64,000 nt of DNA. It comes from Arthrobacter zhangbolii (lineage in GTDB: Bacteria; Actinomycetota; Actinomycetes; Actinomycetales; Micrococcaceae). A program made the translations under genes and the position numbers. Numbering within the stretch: position 1 is the stretch's first letter; each line of letters opens with the position of its first letter. The stretch lies in NCBI RefSeq assembly GCF_022869865.1, contig NZ_CP094984.1:2294001-2358000 (forward strand). Reading direction: 5' to 3'. A model generated the notes under the pieces. It worked only from the letters and a program-made list of their open reading frames with translations. It was not told the origin of the DNA and made no database searches. Shown here piece by piece: positions 57,794 through 64,000 of this stretch.

Positions 57794-57816
57794 GTAAAAG
57801 TCAGAATGACTGTAAC
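57794..57816. promoter_or_regulatory. Probable NrtR operator
   Basis: A 23-bp imperfect palindrome with core AGTCA-GAA-TGACT and similar outer halves (GTAAAAGTCA and TGACTGTAAC), 22 bp before the nrtR start codon. It overlaps the only promoter-like sequence there, so binding should repress the NAD operon. The match to the regulator is by position. Confidence 0.75.
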
Positions 57817-57870
57817 TCATCCGGGCCGAAAAGATGGCCTTCATCACAGTGCGCCCGGTGCCGGCCGGAC

Positions 57871-58347
57871 TCAGGGATCCGAGACGGCTGCCGCGTTCAG
57901 CAGCGGCAGCATCCGGCCTTCGAAATGCGTGTTGAGCACAATCACCGAGGACGTCCGCAGCACGGTATTGGTGGCCACAATTGCGTCGATGACCCGCTGC
58001 AGGTCCGAGTTGGACCGCGCCGCCACCCTGGCCAGGAGATCACTTTCACCGGACACGGTATGCACTTCCTGGATCTCCGGAATCCGGGACAGTGCCTGCA
58101 CCACCGCATCGTGGCCGGTATCCTGGCGGATGGTCAGGGAGCAGTACGCCACCACGTCATAGCCGAGGGCTTCGGCATCAATCCGCGGACCCCAACCGGC
58201 GATCACGCCCGTCTGCTGCATCCTGTCCAGCCTCGCCTGCACAGTGGCCCGGGCCACCTCCAGCCGCCGGGATGCCTCAAGCACCGACATCCGGGGGTTG
58301 TCGGTAAAGAGTGTGACAATGCGGGCGTCCAGCGCGTCGGTTGGCAT
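57871..58347 (-). CDS. Lrp/AsnC-family transcriptional regulator
   Basis: 158 residues. N-terminal AsnC helix-turn-helix (LDARIVTLFTDNPRMSVLEASRRLEVARATVQARLDRMQQTGVI) and C-terminal RAM ligand-binding domain (AYCSLTIRQDTGHDAVVQALSRIPEIQEVHTVSGESDLLARVAARSNSDLQRVIDAI). It is divergent from the amino-acid permease gene across 204 bp, so it likely controls that gene and senses an amino acid. Not part of the NAD operon; the nrtR operator lies between. Confidence 0.93.
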   Translation of the reverse strand: MPTDALDARIVTLFTDNPRMSVLEASRRLEVARATVQARLDRMQQTGVIAGWGPRIDAEALGYDVVAYCSLTIRQDTGHDAVVQALSRIPEIQEVHTVSGESDLLARVAARSNSDLQRVIDAIVATNTVLRTSSVIVLNTHFEGRMLPLLNAAAVSDP

Positions 58348-58395
58348 GGGGTCCTTTACTTAGAGAAGTCTGCAGCCGCGAACAATGATTGTCAG

Positions 58396-58476
58396 TGTAC
58401 AAATTGTAGAGCCGACGTGGGTCACAGTCGGACATGACTGGACACAAACCGGTCCTAAGATGGAATCCGGTGTACA
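58396..58476. promoter_or_regulatory. lrp-permease divergent control region
   Basis: Two TGTACA hexamers (58396-58401, 58471-58476) bracket the AT-rich stretch, with TAAGAT (58456-58461) as a candidate -10 for the permease. Plausible Lrp-type sites; no consensus is certain. Confidence 0.35.
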
Positions 58477-58551
58477 TTCCCGCCAGCCGCCTGACGCCGG
58501 TCCAGCAGATGCACCGGCAGCCGCCCCAACGTTCTAAGGCCTTTTCCTTTT

Positions 58552-59982
58552 ATGCCCGGTTCCGCCCTCCCGTCCCGTACCGATACGCCTTCTCCGGCCG
58601 GGAAAGACTCCGGGTCACAGAAAAAGATGCAGCCGCGGCACCTGGTTCTGATGAGCCTGGGCAGCGCCATCGGCACGGGACTCTTCGTCGGCTCCGGCGC
58701 AGGCATTGCGGCAGCCGGCCCGGCCGTGCTGATCTCCTTCCTGGTTGCCGGAACGATGGTGATCCTGGTGATGCGCATGATGGGCGAAATGGCCGCTGCG
58801 GATCCCAACAGCGGCGCGTTTTCCGTTTATGCGGAAAAGGCGCTTGGCCGCACTGCCGGGACGACCGTCGGCTGGCTCTGGTGGATCCAGATAGTCATTG
58901 TCATTGCGGCCGAGGCCACGGCGGCCGCCGCCATTGTCACGTCCCTGATCCCCGGCATCGAGCAGTGGATCCTGGCCCTGGCCTTCATCGTTGTCTTCAC
59001 AGCCATCAACCTGGCAGGGGCCGCCAGCCTGGGCGAGTTTGAGTACTGGTTTGCCATCCTGAAGGTGGCAGCCATCATCATTTTCCTGGCGGTGGGAGCC
59101 GCGTTCATTGCCGGCTGGCTTCCGGGCGCTGACTCCCCCGGGGTGGACAACCTCTTCAACAACGGCGGATTTATGCCCAACGGCATTACCGGGGTGGCCG
59201 CGGGCCTGCTGCTCGTGGTGTTCGCGTTCGGGGGTACCGAAATTGTCACCATTGCTGCCGCGGACACCGAGGAACCGTCCAAATCCATTGCGGGGGCCAT
59301 CACCTCGGTGATCTGGCGGATCCTGATCTTCTACATCGGTTCTGTCCTGGTGATGGTCACGGTGCTGCCCTGGGACAACGAGGCCCTCAACACGGGCCCC
59401 TTTGTGGCCGTGCTGCATGCAGCCCAGGTGCCTGGAGCAGACACCGTGATGGCCGTGGTGATCGTGATCGCCCTGCTCTCGGCCATGAACGCGAATCTCT
59501 ACGGGGCCTCACGGATGATCTACTCGCTCGGCGACCGCGGGCGCGCACCGGCCGCCCTGGCGAGGCTGGGCCGCGGCGGGGTCCCGCGGCGCGCGGTTGT
59601 GGCCTCGGTGGCCTTCGGGTTCATTGCCGTGGTGCTGAACTACCTCTACCCGGACACCGTGCTGATGATCCTGCTGAACCTGGTGGGTTCCACCTGCCTG
59701 GTGGTGTGGGGCATCTCGATTGTTTCGCAGATAATCCTGCGCCGCCGGGCCGATGCCGCCGGAGTGGAACTGACGTTCCGGATGTGGGCGTTCCCCTGGC
59801 TCTCCTACTTTGCCCTGGCACTGCTGGCGGCGATTGTGGTGCTTGGTTTCTTCGACGCGGCCGTCCGCGTGCAGCTGGTGGCCACGGCCGGTCTGACGGC
59901 CGCGCTGGTCCTCCTGGCCTGGCTGTTCGACCGCCGCACCACCCGCCGGTCCCGGACAGCAGCGGCGGACCCGGCAGAATAG
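58552..59982 (+). CDS. Amino-acid permease (APC family)
   Basis: 476 residues, twelve predicted helices. The first contains the family signature LMSLGSAIGTGLFVGSGAGIAAAGPAVL. EMAAADPNSGAFSVYAEKALGR follows, and the EIVTIAAADTEEPSKSI loop is typical of the AAT/AnsP-type branch. A ~25-residue Ser/Pro/Lys-rich tail precedes helix 1. No clear ribosome-binding site precedes the ATG, so the start could lie at MQPRHLV instead. Divergent Lrp regulator upstream. Amino-acid uptake is likely; specificity is unknown. Confidence 0.92.
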   Translation: MPGSALPSRTDTPSPAGKDSGSQKKMQPRHLVLMSLGSAIGTGLFVGSGAGIAAAGPAVLISFLVAGTMVILVMRMMGEMAAADPNSGAFSVYAEKALGRTAGTTVGWLWWIQIVIVIAAEATAAAAIVTSLIPGIEQWILALAFIVVFTAINLAGAASLGEFEYWFAILKVAAIIIFLAVGAAFIAGWLPGADSPGVDNLFNNGGFMPNGITGVAAGLLLVVFAFGGTEIVTIAAADTEEPSKSIAGAITSVIWRILIFYIGSVLVMVTVLPWDNEALNTGPFVAVLHAAQVPGADTVMAVVIVIALLSAMNANLYGASRMIYSLGDRGRAPAALARLGRGGVPRRAVVASVAFGFIAVVLNYLYPDTVLMILLNLVGSTCLVVWGISIVSQIILRRRADAAGVELTFRMWAFPWLSYFALALLAAIVVLGFFDAAVRVQLVATAGLTAALVLLAWLFDRRTTRRSRTAAADPAE

Positions 59983-59995
59983 CCCCGGCCCGCCG

Positions 59996-60015
59996 CTGCC
60001 CGGCCATCCGGGCAG
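59996..60015. terminator. Hairpin between permease and small basic protein genes
   Basis: CTGCCCGG, CCAT loop, CCGGGCAG: an 8-bp GC stem between the convergent stops at 59982 and 60025. Confidence 0.55.
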
Positions 60016-60024
60016 CCGTCCCGG

Positions 60025-60156
60025 CTACCGGCCCTTGCGCCGCTTGGGCAGGAATTCTGCATCAACCGCGCTCTTCGCCCGCTTTTCGGCGCGCTTTTCC
60101 TTTAGTGCCTTGCCGTGCTTCTTTGAAGTGGATCCCTGCGGAGATTTACCTGACAT
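60025..60156 (-). CDS. Small basic protein, 43 residues
   Basis: Reading frame MSGKSPQGSTSKKHGKALKE, then about 23 more residues (RAEKRAKSA, EFLPKRRKGR at the end). About a third of residues are Lys or Arg and there is no hydrophobic segment. CAGGAGCC lies seven bases before the ATG, and codon choice is high-GC at third positions, so I regard it as real. I do not recognise a named family; similar Lys/Arg-rich miniproteins occur in actinobacteria. It may bind nucleic acid or ribosomes. It falls below usual gene-length cut-offs. Confidence 0.72.
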   Translation of the reverse strand: MSGKSPQGSTSKKHGKALKEKRAEKRAKSAVDAEFLPKRRKGR

Positions 60157-60337
60157 GTCCGGCTCCTGACTCAAGGGGATGGATGTCTGGAAACCATACG
60201 CGGATACCGGAGGGATTCCAGCCCTTTTCCGAAACCTGATGTCAGCACCGCCGCATACCGGCTGCGAACAGATTGCCTAGGCAAAGGCGGGAGGGAGTGG
60301 AACGTTTGTACAGAATGTGCAGCGATTCCGGGACGAA

Positions 60338-60372
60338 TTGCCCAGCGTGATGCAAGCCACTAGATTGCCCCT
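60338..60372 (+). promoter_or_regulatory. Promoter of the 2-oxoacid dehydrogenase operon (leaderless)
   Basis: TTGCCC (60338-60343), 17-bp spacer, TAGATT (60361-60366), then six bases and the ATG at 60373. The predicted transcription start coincides with the start codon. There is no ribosome-binding site. Confidence 0.75.
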
Positions 60373-61395
60373 ATGGATAACTCTATGGATCCGGCGCCCC
60401 TGGCGCCGGAGGAACTGCGCAGGCTTTACCGCCTGATCACCGCCGCACGGCAGCTGGATCTCGCCGCCGTGGCCTGGCAGCGTCAGGGGATTATTCCCGG
60501 CTATGCCCCTGCCCTGGGCCAGGAAGCCGCCCAGGTGGGCAGCGCCTTCGCCATGGACCCTAAACGCGACTTTATCTTCCCCACCTACCGGGAAATGGGT
60601 GCGGCGCTGGCCCTGGGCGTGGACATGACCGAGTACATGTCCACCCACAAGGCCAGCTGGCATGGCGGTCTCTACGATCCGGTGCGCACCGGATTTGCTC
60701 CAATCCAGGCAGTGGTCGGCGGTTCAGTGCTGCACGCGGTGGGTTGGGCCCACGGCCAGACCCTGAACGGCGGCACGGGCGGCGTGGCACTGACCTATTT
60801 CGGTGACGGCGCCAGCTCGCAGGGTGATGTCCATGAGGCCATGAACTTTGCCGGCGTACTGAAGGCCCCGGTGATTTTCTTCGTCCAGAACAACGGCTGG
60901 GCCATTTCGCTGCCCACCGAGGCACAGGTGGCGGGCGGCACGGTTGCAGCCCGCGCTGCCGGGTACGGCATGCGTGCCATCACTGTGGACGGCAATGACG
61001 CCCCCGCCGTCGTTTCCGCCACCCGCGAGGCGGCAGCCCATGCCCGCGCAGGGCATGGTCCGGTGCTGATCGAGGCCATGACTTACCGCCGCGGTCCGCA
61101 CTCCACCAGCGACGACCCCGGGCGCTACCGCAGCCTGGATGAGGAACGCCGCGACGCCGGCCCGGATCCCGTCCAGCTGCTGGCCGACCGGCTGCTGGCC
61201 GGAGGCCTGGCGGACCGGGACTTCCTGGATGCCGCCCTCGAAGAAGCAAAGGACAACGCCGAACGCATCCGCGAAGGCGTGGAGGCCCTGGGCCCGCGGC
61301 CGGGCACGGAGATGTTCGACTTTGTCTATGCCGAACCCACCGAAGCACTCAAGGCCCAGGCGCGTGCCTGGCGGGAGGAATCCGAACATGTCTGA
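60373..61395 (+). CDS. Thiamine-dependent 2-oxoacid dehydrogenase E1 alpha subunit
   Basis: 340 residues. First half of the heterotetrameric E1 that decarboxylates a 2-keto acid on ThDP. ThDP/Mg motif GDGASSQGDVHEAMNFAGVLKAPVIFFVQNN; phosphorylation-loop-type segment TYRRGPHSTSDDPGRYRS. The HSTSDDPGRYR wording is that of branched-chain 2-oxoacid dehydrogenases (BkdA) rather than pyruvate dehydrogenases, but substrate cannot be fixed by sequence; an acetoin-type enzyme is possible given the operon. Leaderless message. Its stop lies inside the next start (8-bp overlap). Confidence 0.93.
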   Translation: MDNSMDPAPLAPEELRRLYRLITAARQLDLAAVAWQRQGIIPGYAPALGQEAAQVGSAFAMDPKRDFIFPTYREMGAALALGVDMTEYMSTHKASWHGGLYDPVRTGFAPIQAVVGGSVLHAVGWAHGQTLNGGTGGVALTYFGDGASSQGDVHEAMNFAGVLKAPVIFFVQNNGWAISLPTEAQVAGGTVAARAAGYGMRAITVDGNDAPAVVSATREAAAHARAGHGPVLIEAMTYRRGPHSTSDDPGRYRSLDEERRDAGPDPVQLLADRLLAGGLADRDFLDAALEEAKDNAERIREGVEALGPRPGTEMFDFVYAEPTEALKAQARAWREESEHV

Positions 61396-62494
61396 GCAGC
61401 TTACCGAGGCAGTACCCTCCTCCGATCTGGCCGAAGCGGCCCGCAACACCGAAGACACGGCTGCCACCCGCCAGTCTGCCGCCACGCCGCCCGCGCCGTC
61501 CGGCCGCGGCCAGGTAGAGCAGCTTTCCATGCAGCAGGCCCTCAACCGTGCCCTGGCCGAAATCCTGGCCGAAGATCCCAAGGCCCTCGTCCTGGGCGAG
61601 GACGTAGGCCGGCTGGGCGGGGTTTTCCGCATCACGGACGGCCTGCAGAAGCGTTTCGGTGTCGACCGGGTCATGGACACTCCCCTGGCCGAATCCGGCA
61701 TCCTGGGTATGTCCGTGGGCCTGGCCATGGCAGGCTTCCACCCCATTCCCGAAGTGCAGTTTGACGGGTTCGCTTATCCGGCCGTCAACCAGATCATCAC
61801 GCAGCTGGCCCGGATGAACTACCGCAGCCGCGGCACCCTGCCCATGCCGGTGACCCTGCGGGTACCCAGCTTCGGCGGAATCCGCGCCCCCGAGCACCAC
61901 GGAGAATCGCTGGAAGCACTGTTCGCCCATGTTCCGGGGCTGAAGGTCGTCTCCCCCTCGAGCCCGCATGAGGCCTACCACCTGCTCAGGCATTCGGTGG
62001 CTGTTCCGGACCCGGTGATCTTCATGGAACCGAAGTCCCGCTACTGGCAGAAGGGCGAAGTGAACCTTGGCCACGCCGGCCCGGTGGAGGGCGCCAAGGT
62101 GGTCCGTCCGGGCAGGCACGTCACCCTCGTGGCGTGGGGCGCCATGGTGGCACGCTGCCTCCAGGTGGCCGAACTGGCCGCCGAAGACGGCATTGAGGTG
62201 GAGGTCCTGGACCTGCGCTGGCTGAAGCCGATCGACGCCGCCGCCCTGGCCGAATCCGTCGGCCGGACCCGGCGCGCCGTCGTCGTCCATGAGGCGCCGC
62301 TGACCTCCGGCCTGGGCGCCGAGGTGGCCGCGCTGATCACCGAGCACTGCTTCGACACCCTGCGCGCCCCGGTTGGGCGGGTCACCGGATTCGACGTACC
62401 GTATCCGTCAGGAGACCTTGAAGACGAATACATCCCGAACATCGACCGCATCCTGTTCGGGATCCAGCGAGTATTGGAGTACCGGCGTGGCTGA
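61388..62494 (+). CDS. 2-oxoacid dehydrogenase E1 beta subunit
   Basis: 368 residues from ATG 61388 (MSEQLTEAV), with a ~45-residue low-complexity extension before the transketolase-like domain. Landmarks are MQQALNRALAEILAEDPKALVLGEDVGRLGGVFRIT, DTPLAESGILGMSVGLAMAGFHPIPEVQF, PSFGGIRAPEHHGESLEALFAHVPGLKVV, VIFMEPK and the C-terminal transketolase domain DLRWLKPIDAAALAESV. It pairs with the E1 alpha subunit encoded just upstream. The start overlaps E1 alpha by 8 bp and the end overlaps the lipoyl-protein gene by 8 bp. Confidence 0.94.
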   Translation: MSEQLTEAVPSSDLAEAARNTEDTAATRQSAATPPAPSGRGQVEQLSMQQALNRALAEILAEDPKALVLGEDVGRLGGVFRITDGLQKRFGVDRVMDTPLAESGILGMSVGLAMAGFHPIPEVQFDGFAYPAVNQIITQLARMNYRSRGTLPMPVTLRVPSFGGIRAPEHHGESLEALFAHVPGLKVVSPSSPHEAYHLLRHSVAVPDPVIFMEPKSRYWQKGEVNLGHAGPVEGAKVVRPGRHVTLVAWGAMVARCLQVAELAAEDGIEVEVLDLRWLKPIDAAALAESVGRTRRAVVVHEAPLTSGLGAEVAALITEHCFDTLRAPVGRVTGFDVPYPSGDLEDEYIPNIDRILFGIQRVLEYRRG

Positions 62495-62816
62495 AATTTC
62501 CTTCCCCCTTCCCGACCTCGGCGAAGGACTGATCGAAGCCACCGTGCTGGAATGGCTCGTGGCCGAAGGCGACCAGGTGGAGCGCAACCAGCCGCTGGTG
62601 GAGGTGGAAACGACCAAATCCGCAGTGGAACTCCCCTCCCCGCAGGCCGGGAAGGTAGCCCGCATCTACGGGGAACCCGGCGACAGGATCAATGTGGGCG
62701 AGCCGCTTATTGTGTTCGAAGTGCCGGACAACACCGCCGGCATTGTCGGTACCGTTCCGCAGGAGGCCCCGGCGAAGCGCCGGGTCCGGCTGAGCGCCGT
62801 CCTGGACGAGGACTGA
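62487..62816 (+). CDS. Stand-alone lipoyl-domain protein (E2-like, no catalytic domain)
   Basis: 109 residues from GTG 62487. Residues 1-78 are a complete lipoyl domain: ISFPLPDLGEGLIEATVLEWLVAEGDQVERNQPLVEVETTKSAVELPSP, with the lipoylated Lys in VETTKSAVE. A short basic tail, KRRVRLSAVLDED, follows and then a stop. There is no peripheral-subunit-binding domain and no acyltransferase domain with HxxxDG. E2 proteins normally exceed 350 residues. I checked the downstream reading frames for a frameshifted continuation and found none. The alpha/beta hydrolase gene starts 3 bp later. Confidence 0.9.
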   Translation: MAEISFPLPDLGEGLIEATVLEWLVAEGDQVERNQPLVEVETTKSAVELPSPQAGKVARIYGEPGDRINVGEPLIVFEVPDNTAGIVGTVPQEAPAKRRVRLSAVLDED

Positions 62817-62819
62817 CCG

Positions 62820-63623
62820 GTGTCCGGCCACGGCTCCCTGGTGGAAGGCACCGATCCCCGACTGGATGTCCAGGTGTTCGCGGGCGACGACGACGGCGCG
62901 GACTCCCGCCGTCCGGTCCTGCTGCTGCATGGATTTGCCTCCGACTCGCAGTTGAACTGGCACAATTCCGGCTGGGTGAATGCCCTGCTCGCCGCCGGCA
63001 GGCAGGTCATCACGGTGGACCTGCCCGGCCACGGCGCCAGCGCCGCGCCGGCGGACCTCGACGCCTACCGTCCCAGCCGCATCCGCGCGGACCTGCTGCA
63101 GGTGGTACAGGACGCGGGTGTCCGGCCGCTGGCCAACGCCGACCCGGGGAGCGGGCTGGACGTAGTGGGCTATTCCCTGGGCTCACGGCTGGCATGGGAG
63201 TTCGGGGCCACGCAGCCCGAGCTGGTGCACCGGATGGTGCTGGGCGGGCCCGGCTGCGGTGATCCGCTGGCTGATTTCGATCTGGACGCCGCCCGGGAGG
63301 CTGCCGCAGGCGGAGCGCCGGTAGCGGATCCGCGTACCGCCGAGCTGCTCCGGATGGCGCAGCTGGTCCCGCAGAACAACCTCGCTGCGCTTTTCCGTAT
63401 GGTCGAGGCCATCAAGGAGGAGCCCTTCTCCCCCGCAGCCGCCGTGCCCGGGATGCCGCTGCTGCTGGTAGCCGGCGAGCGGGATGATCTGGCCGCCACG
63501 GCGCCCGAGCTGGCAGCGCTGAGCGGACAGGCAGACATGCTCACCCTCCCCGCCCGTACGCATGCCAATGCCGTCACGTCCCGGGCGTTTAAGACCGCCG
63601 CACTGGACTTCCTGGCGGGCTGA
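62820..63623 (+). CDS. Alpha/beta-fold hydrolase in the dehydrogenase operon
   Basis: 267 residues from GTG 62820. Oxyanion motif LLLHGFASDSQLNWHNSG; nucleophile elbow DVVGYSLGSRLAWEFG (Ser); the acid is likely near VAGERDDLAAT and the His near LPARTHANAV. Acetoin-dehydrogenase E2 proteins of the AcoC type are a lipoyl domain fused to exactly such a hydrolase fold, so this gene plus the preceding lipoyl gene may be the split equivalent. No acyltransferase motif. Confidence 0.87.
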   Translation: MSGHGSLVEGTDPRLDVQVFAGDDDGADSRRPVLLLHGFASDSQLNWHNSGWVNALLAAGRQVITVDLPGHGASAAPADLDAYRPSRIRADLLQVVQDAGVRPLANADPGSGLDVVGYSLGSRLAWEFGATQPELVHRMVLGGPGCGDPLADFDLDAAREAAAGGAPVADPRTAELLRMAQLVPQNNLAALFRMVEAIKEEPFSPAAAVPGMPLLLVAGERDDLAATAPELAALSGQADMLTLPARTHANAVTSRAFKTAALDFLAG

Positions 63624-63723
63624 GCGGGCGAAAAGTTACGAGTTGGTCACGTAGGGGGCAATCTGCACCGGGACCACGCCGCGCCACGCTACGATGGAGA
63701 GGCTAGTGGACTAGGTTGGTTTT

Positions 63724-63745
63724 AATCAGCCTACTGATTGTTTTT
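63724..63745 (+). terminator. Weak terminator-like hairpin before the kinase gene
   Basis: AATCAG, CCTA, CTGATT then GTTTTTC. A short AT-rich stem with a T run that could end the dehydrogenase operon. The remaining gap to the kinase start holds no other clear signal. Confidence 0.45.
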
Positions 63746-63801
63746 CGGCTGATTCCGGGCCCCACCGGCCTTCACCTTTTATCCCCGTAGGGAGGACACC
63801 C

Positions 63802-64000
63802 GTGGATGTACTCCTTGGGCACCGATACCGCACCACTGAACTCATAGGTTCCGGCGGTGCAGCTTCGGTGTACCGGGCCGTCGATGAGAATCTCGGCCGC
63901 GAAGTAGCCGTCAAGCTTTTCAGTGCCGGCTTCCACGAGGATGACGAGACGCGCCGCCAGCAGACCGAAATGCAGCTGCTGGCCACACTGAACCATCCCG
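63802..64000 (+). CDS. Serine/threonine protein kinase (N-terminus only)
   Basis: The first 66 residues, running off the right edge. GTG start with GGGAGGACACCC. After VDVLLGHRYRTTEL the Gly-rich loop is IGSGGAASVYRAVD; the ATP-binding Lys is in REVAVKLFSAG, and the alpha-C helix region DDETRRQQTEMQLLATLNHP supplies the conserved Glu. This is the beginning of a PknB-type Hanks kinase. Whether it has PASTA or other extracellular domains cannot be seen. Confidence 0.92.
   Translation, partial: MDVLLGHRYRTTELIGSGGAASVYRAVDENLGREVAVKLFSAGFHEDDETRRQQTEMQLLATLNHP

Noticed and set aside
61139-61387. Longer N-terminus for E1 beta
   Set aside because: It overlaps E1 alpha out of frame; ATG 61388 gives a normal subunit with an 8-bp overlap.
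62817-63623. Frameshifted remainder of a full E2 acyltransferase after the lipoyl domain
   Set aside because: Neither the hydrolase frame nor the others carry a subunit-binding domain or the acyltransferase HxxxDG motif; the hydrolase frame has its own intact Ser elbow.

Overview
The window is high-GC DNA from an actinobacterium, most probably an Arthrobacter-type member of the Micrococcaceae. This is inferred from the 16S/23S/5S layout without a spacer tRNA, the gene order ilvD-ilvB-ilvN-ilvC-serA with leuB and ilvE nearby, frequent GTG starts, many start/stop overlaps, and -10 hexamers placed 6-8 nt before a start codon (leaderless mRNAs). No insertion sequence, prophage, integrase or CRISPR array was seen. 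It reads as ordinary chromosome.

Layout. 1-1.1 kb: end of a membrane-protein gene coupled to a fumarylacetoacetate-hydrolase-family gene. 1.3-7.3 kb: one complete rRNA operon on the minus strand (16S-23S-5S) with tandem promoters and long complementary stems flanking both 16S and 23S. 7.5-10.6 kb: MBL hydrolase, ilvE and leuB. 10.7-16.4 kb: a NarL-type two-component system, a MmcQ-like protein and a MacB/FtsX-type ABC exporter. 16.5-21.5 kb: a helical unknown, then (minus strand) a second FtsX-type ABC exporter, a membrane protein and metG. 21.6-29.1 kb: serA, ilvC, ilvN, ilvB and ilvD. ilvB is preceded by a 13-codon leader peptide rich in Ile/Val/Leu codons, a terminator hairpin and an upstream dyad, i.e. 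a transcription-attenuation leader. 29-34.2 kb: small unknown genes, a 2-hydroxyacid dehydrogenase, two identical tandem tRNA-Lys genes beside rtcB, a MarR regulator, bcp and tRNA-Leu.

34.4-42.4 kb: a Dpp/Opp-type peptide transporter with two paralogous binding lipoproteins, two permeases and a fused double ATPase, plus a TPR protein. 42.5-47.3 kb: mqo and an AcrB-type RND exporter. 47.4-50.5 kb: a luciferase-like monooxygenase with its MarR regulator, and an MFS exporter. 50.5-57.8 kb: an M20 peptidase and the NAD operon nrtR-nadA-nadB-nadC-nifS, with a palindromic operator before nrtR. 57.9-60.2 kb: Lrp regulator, amino-acid permease and an unlisted 43-residue basic protein. 60.4-63.6 kb: a leaderless 2-oxoacid dehydrogenase operon (E1 alpha, E1 beta, a stand-alone lipoyl-domain protein and an alpha/beta hydrolase). 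63.8 kb to the end: start of a Ser/Thr protein kinase.

The main metabolic themes are branched-chain amino-acid synthesis and possible oxidation, de novo NAD synthesis, and peptide/amino-acid uptake. The most unusual features are the 2-oxoacid dehydrogenase operon whose E2 seems reduced to a lipoyl carrier plus a separate hydrolase, the in-frame repeats in nadB, the duplicated tRNA-Lys promoter-gene unit next to rtcB, and the ilvB attenuator with its dyad.
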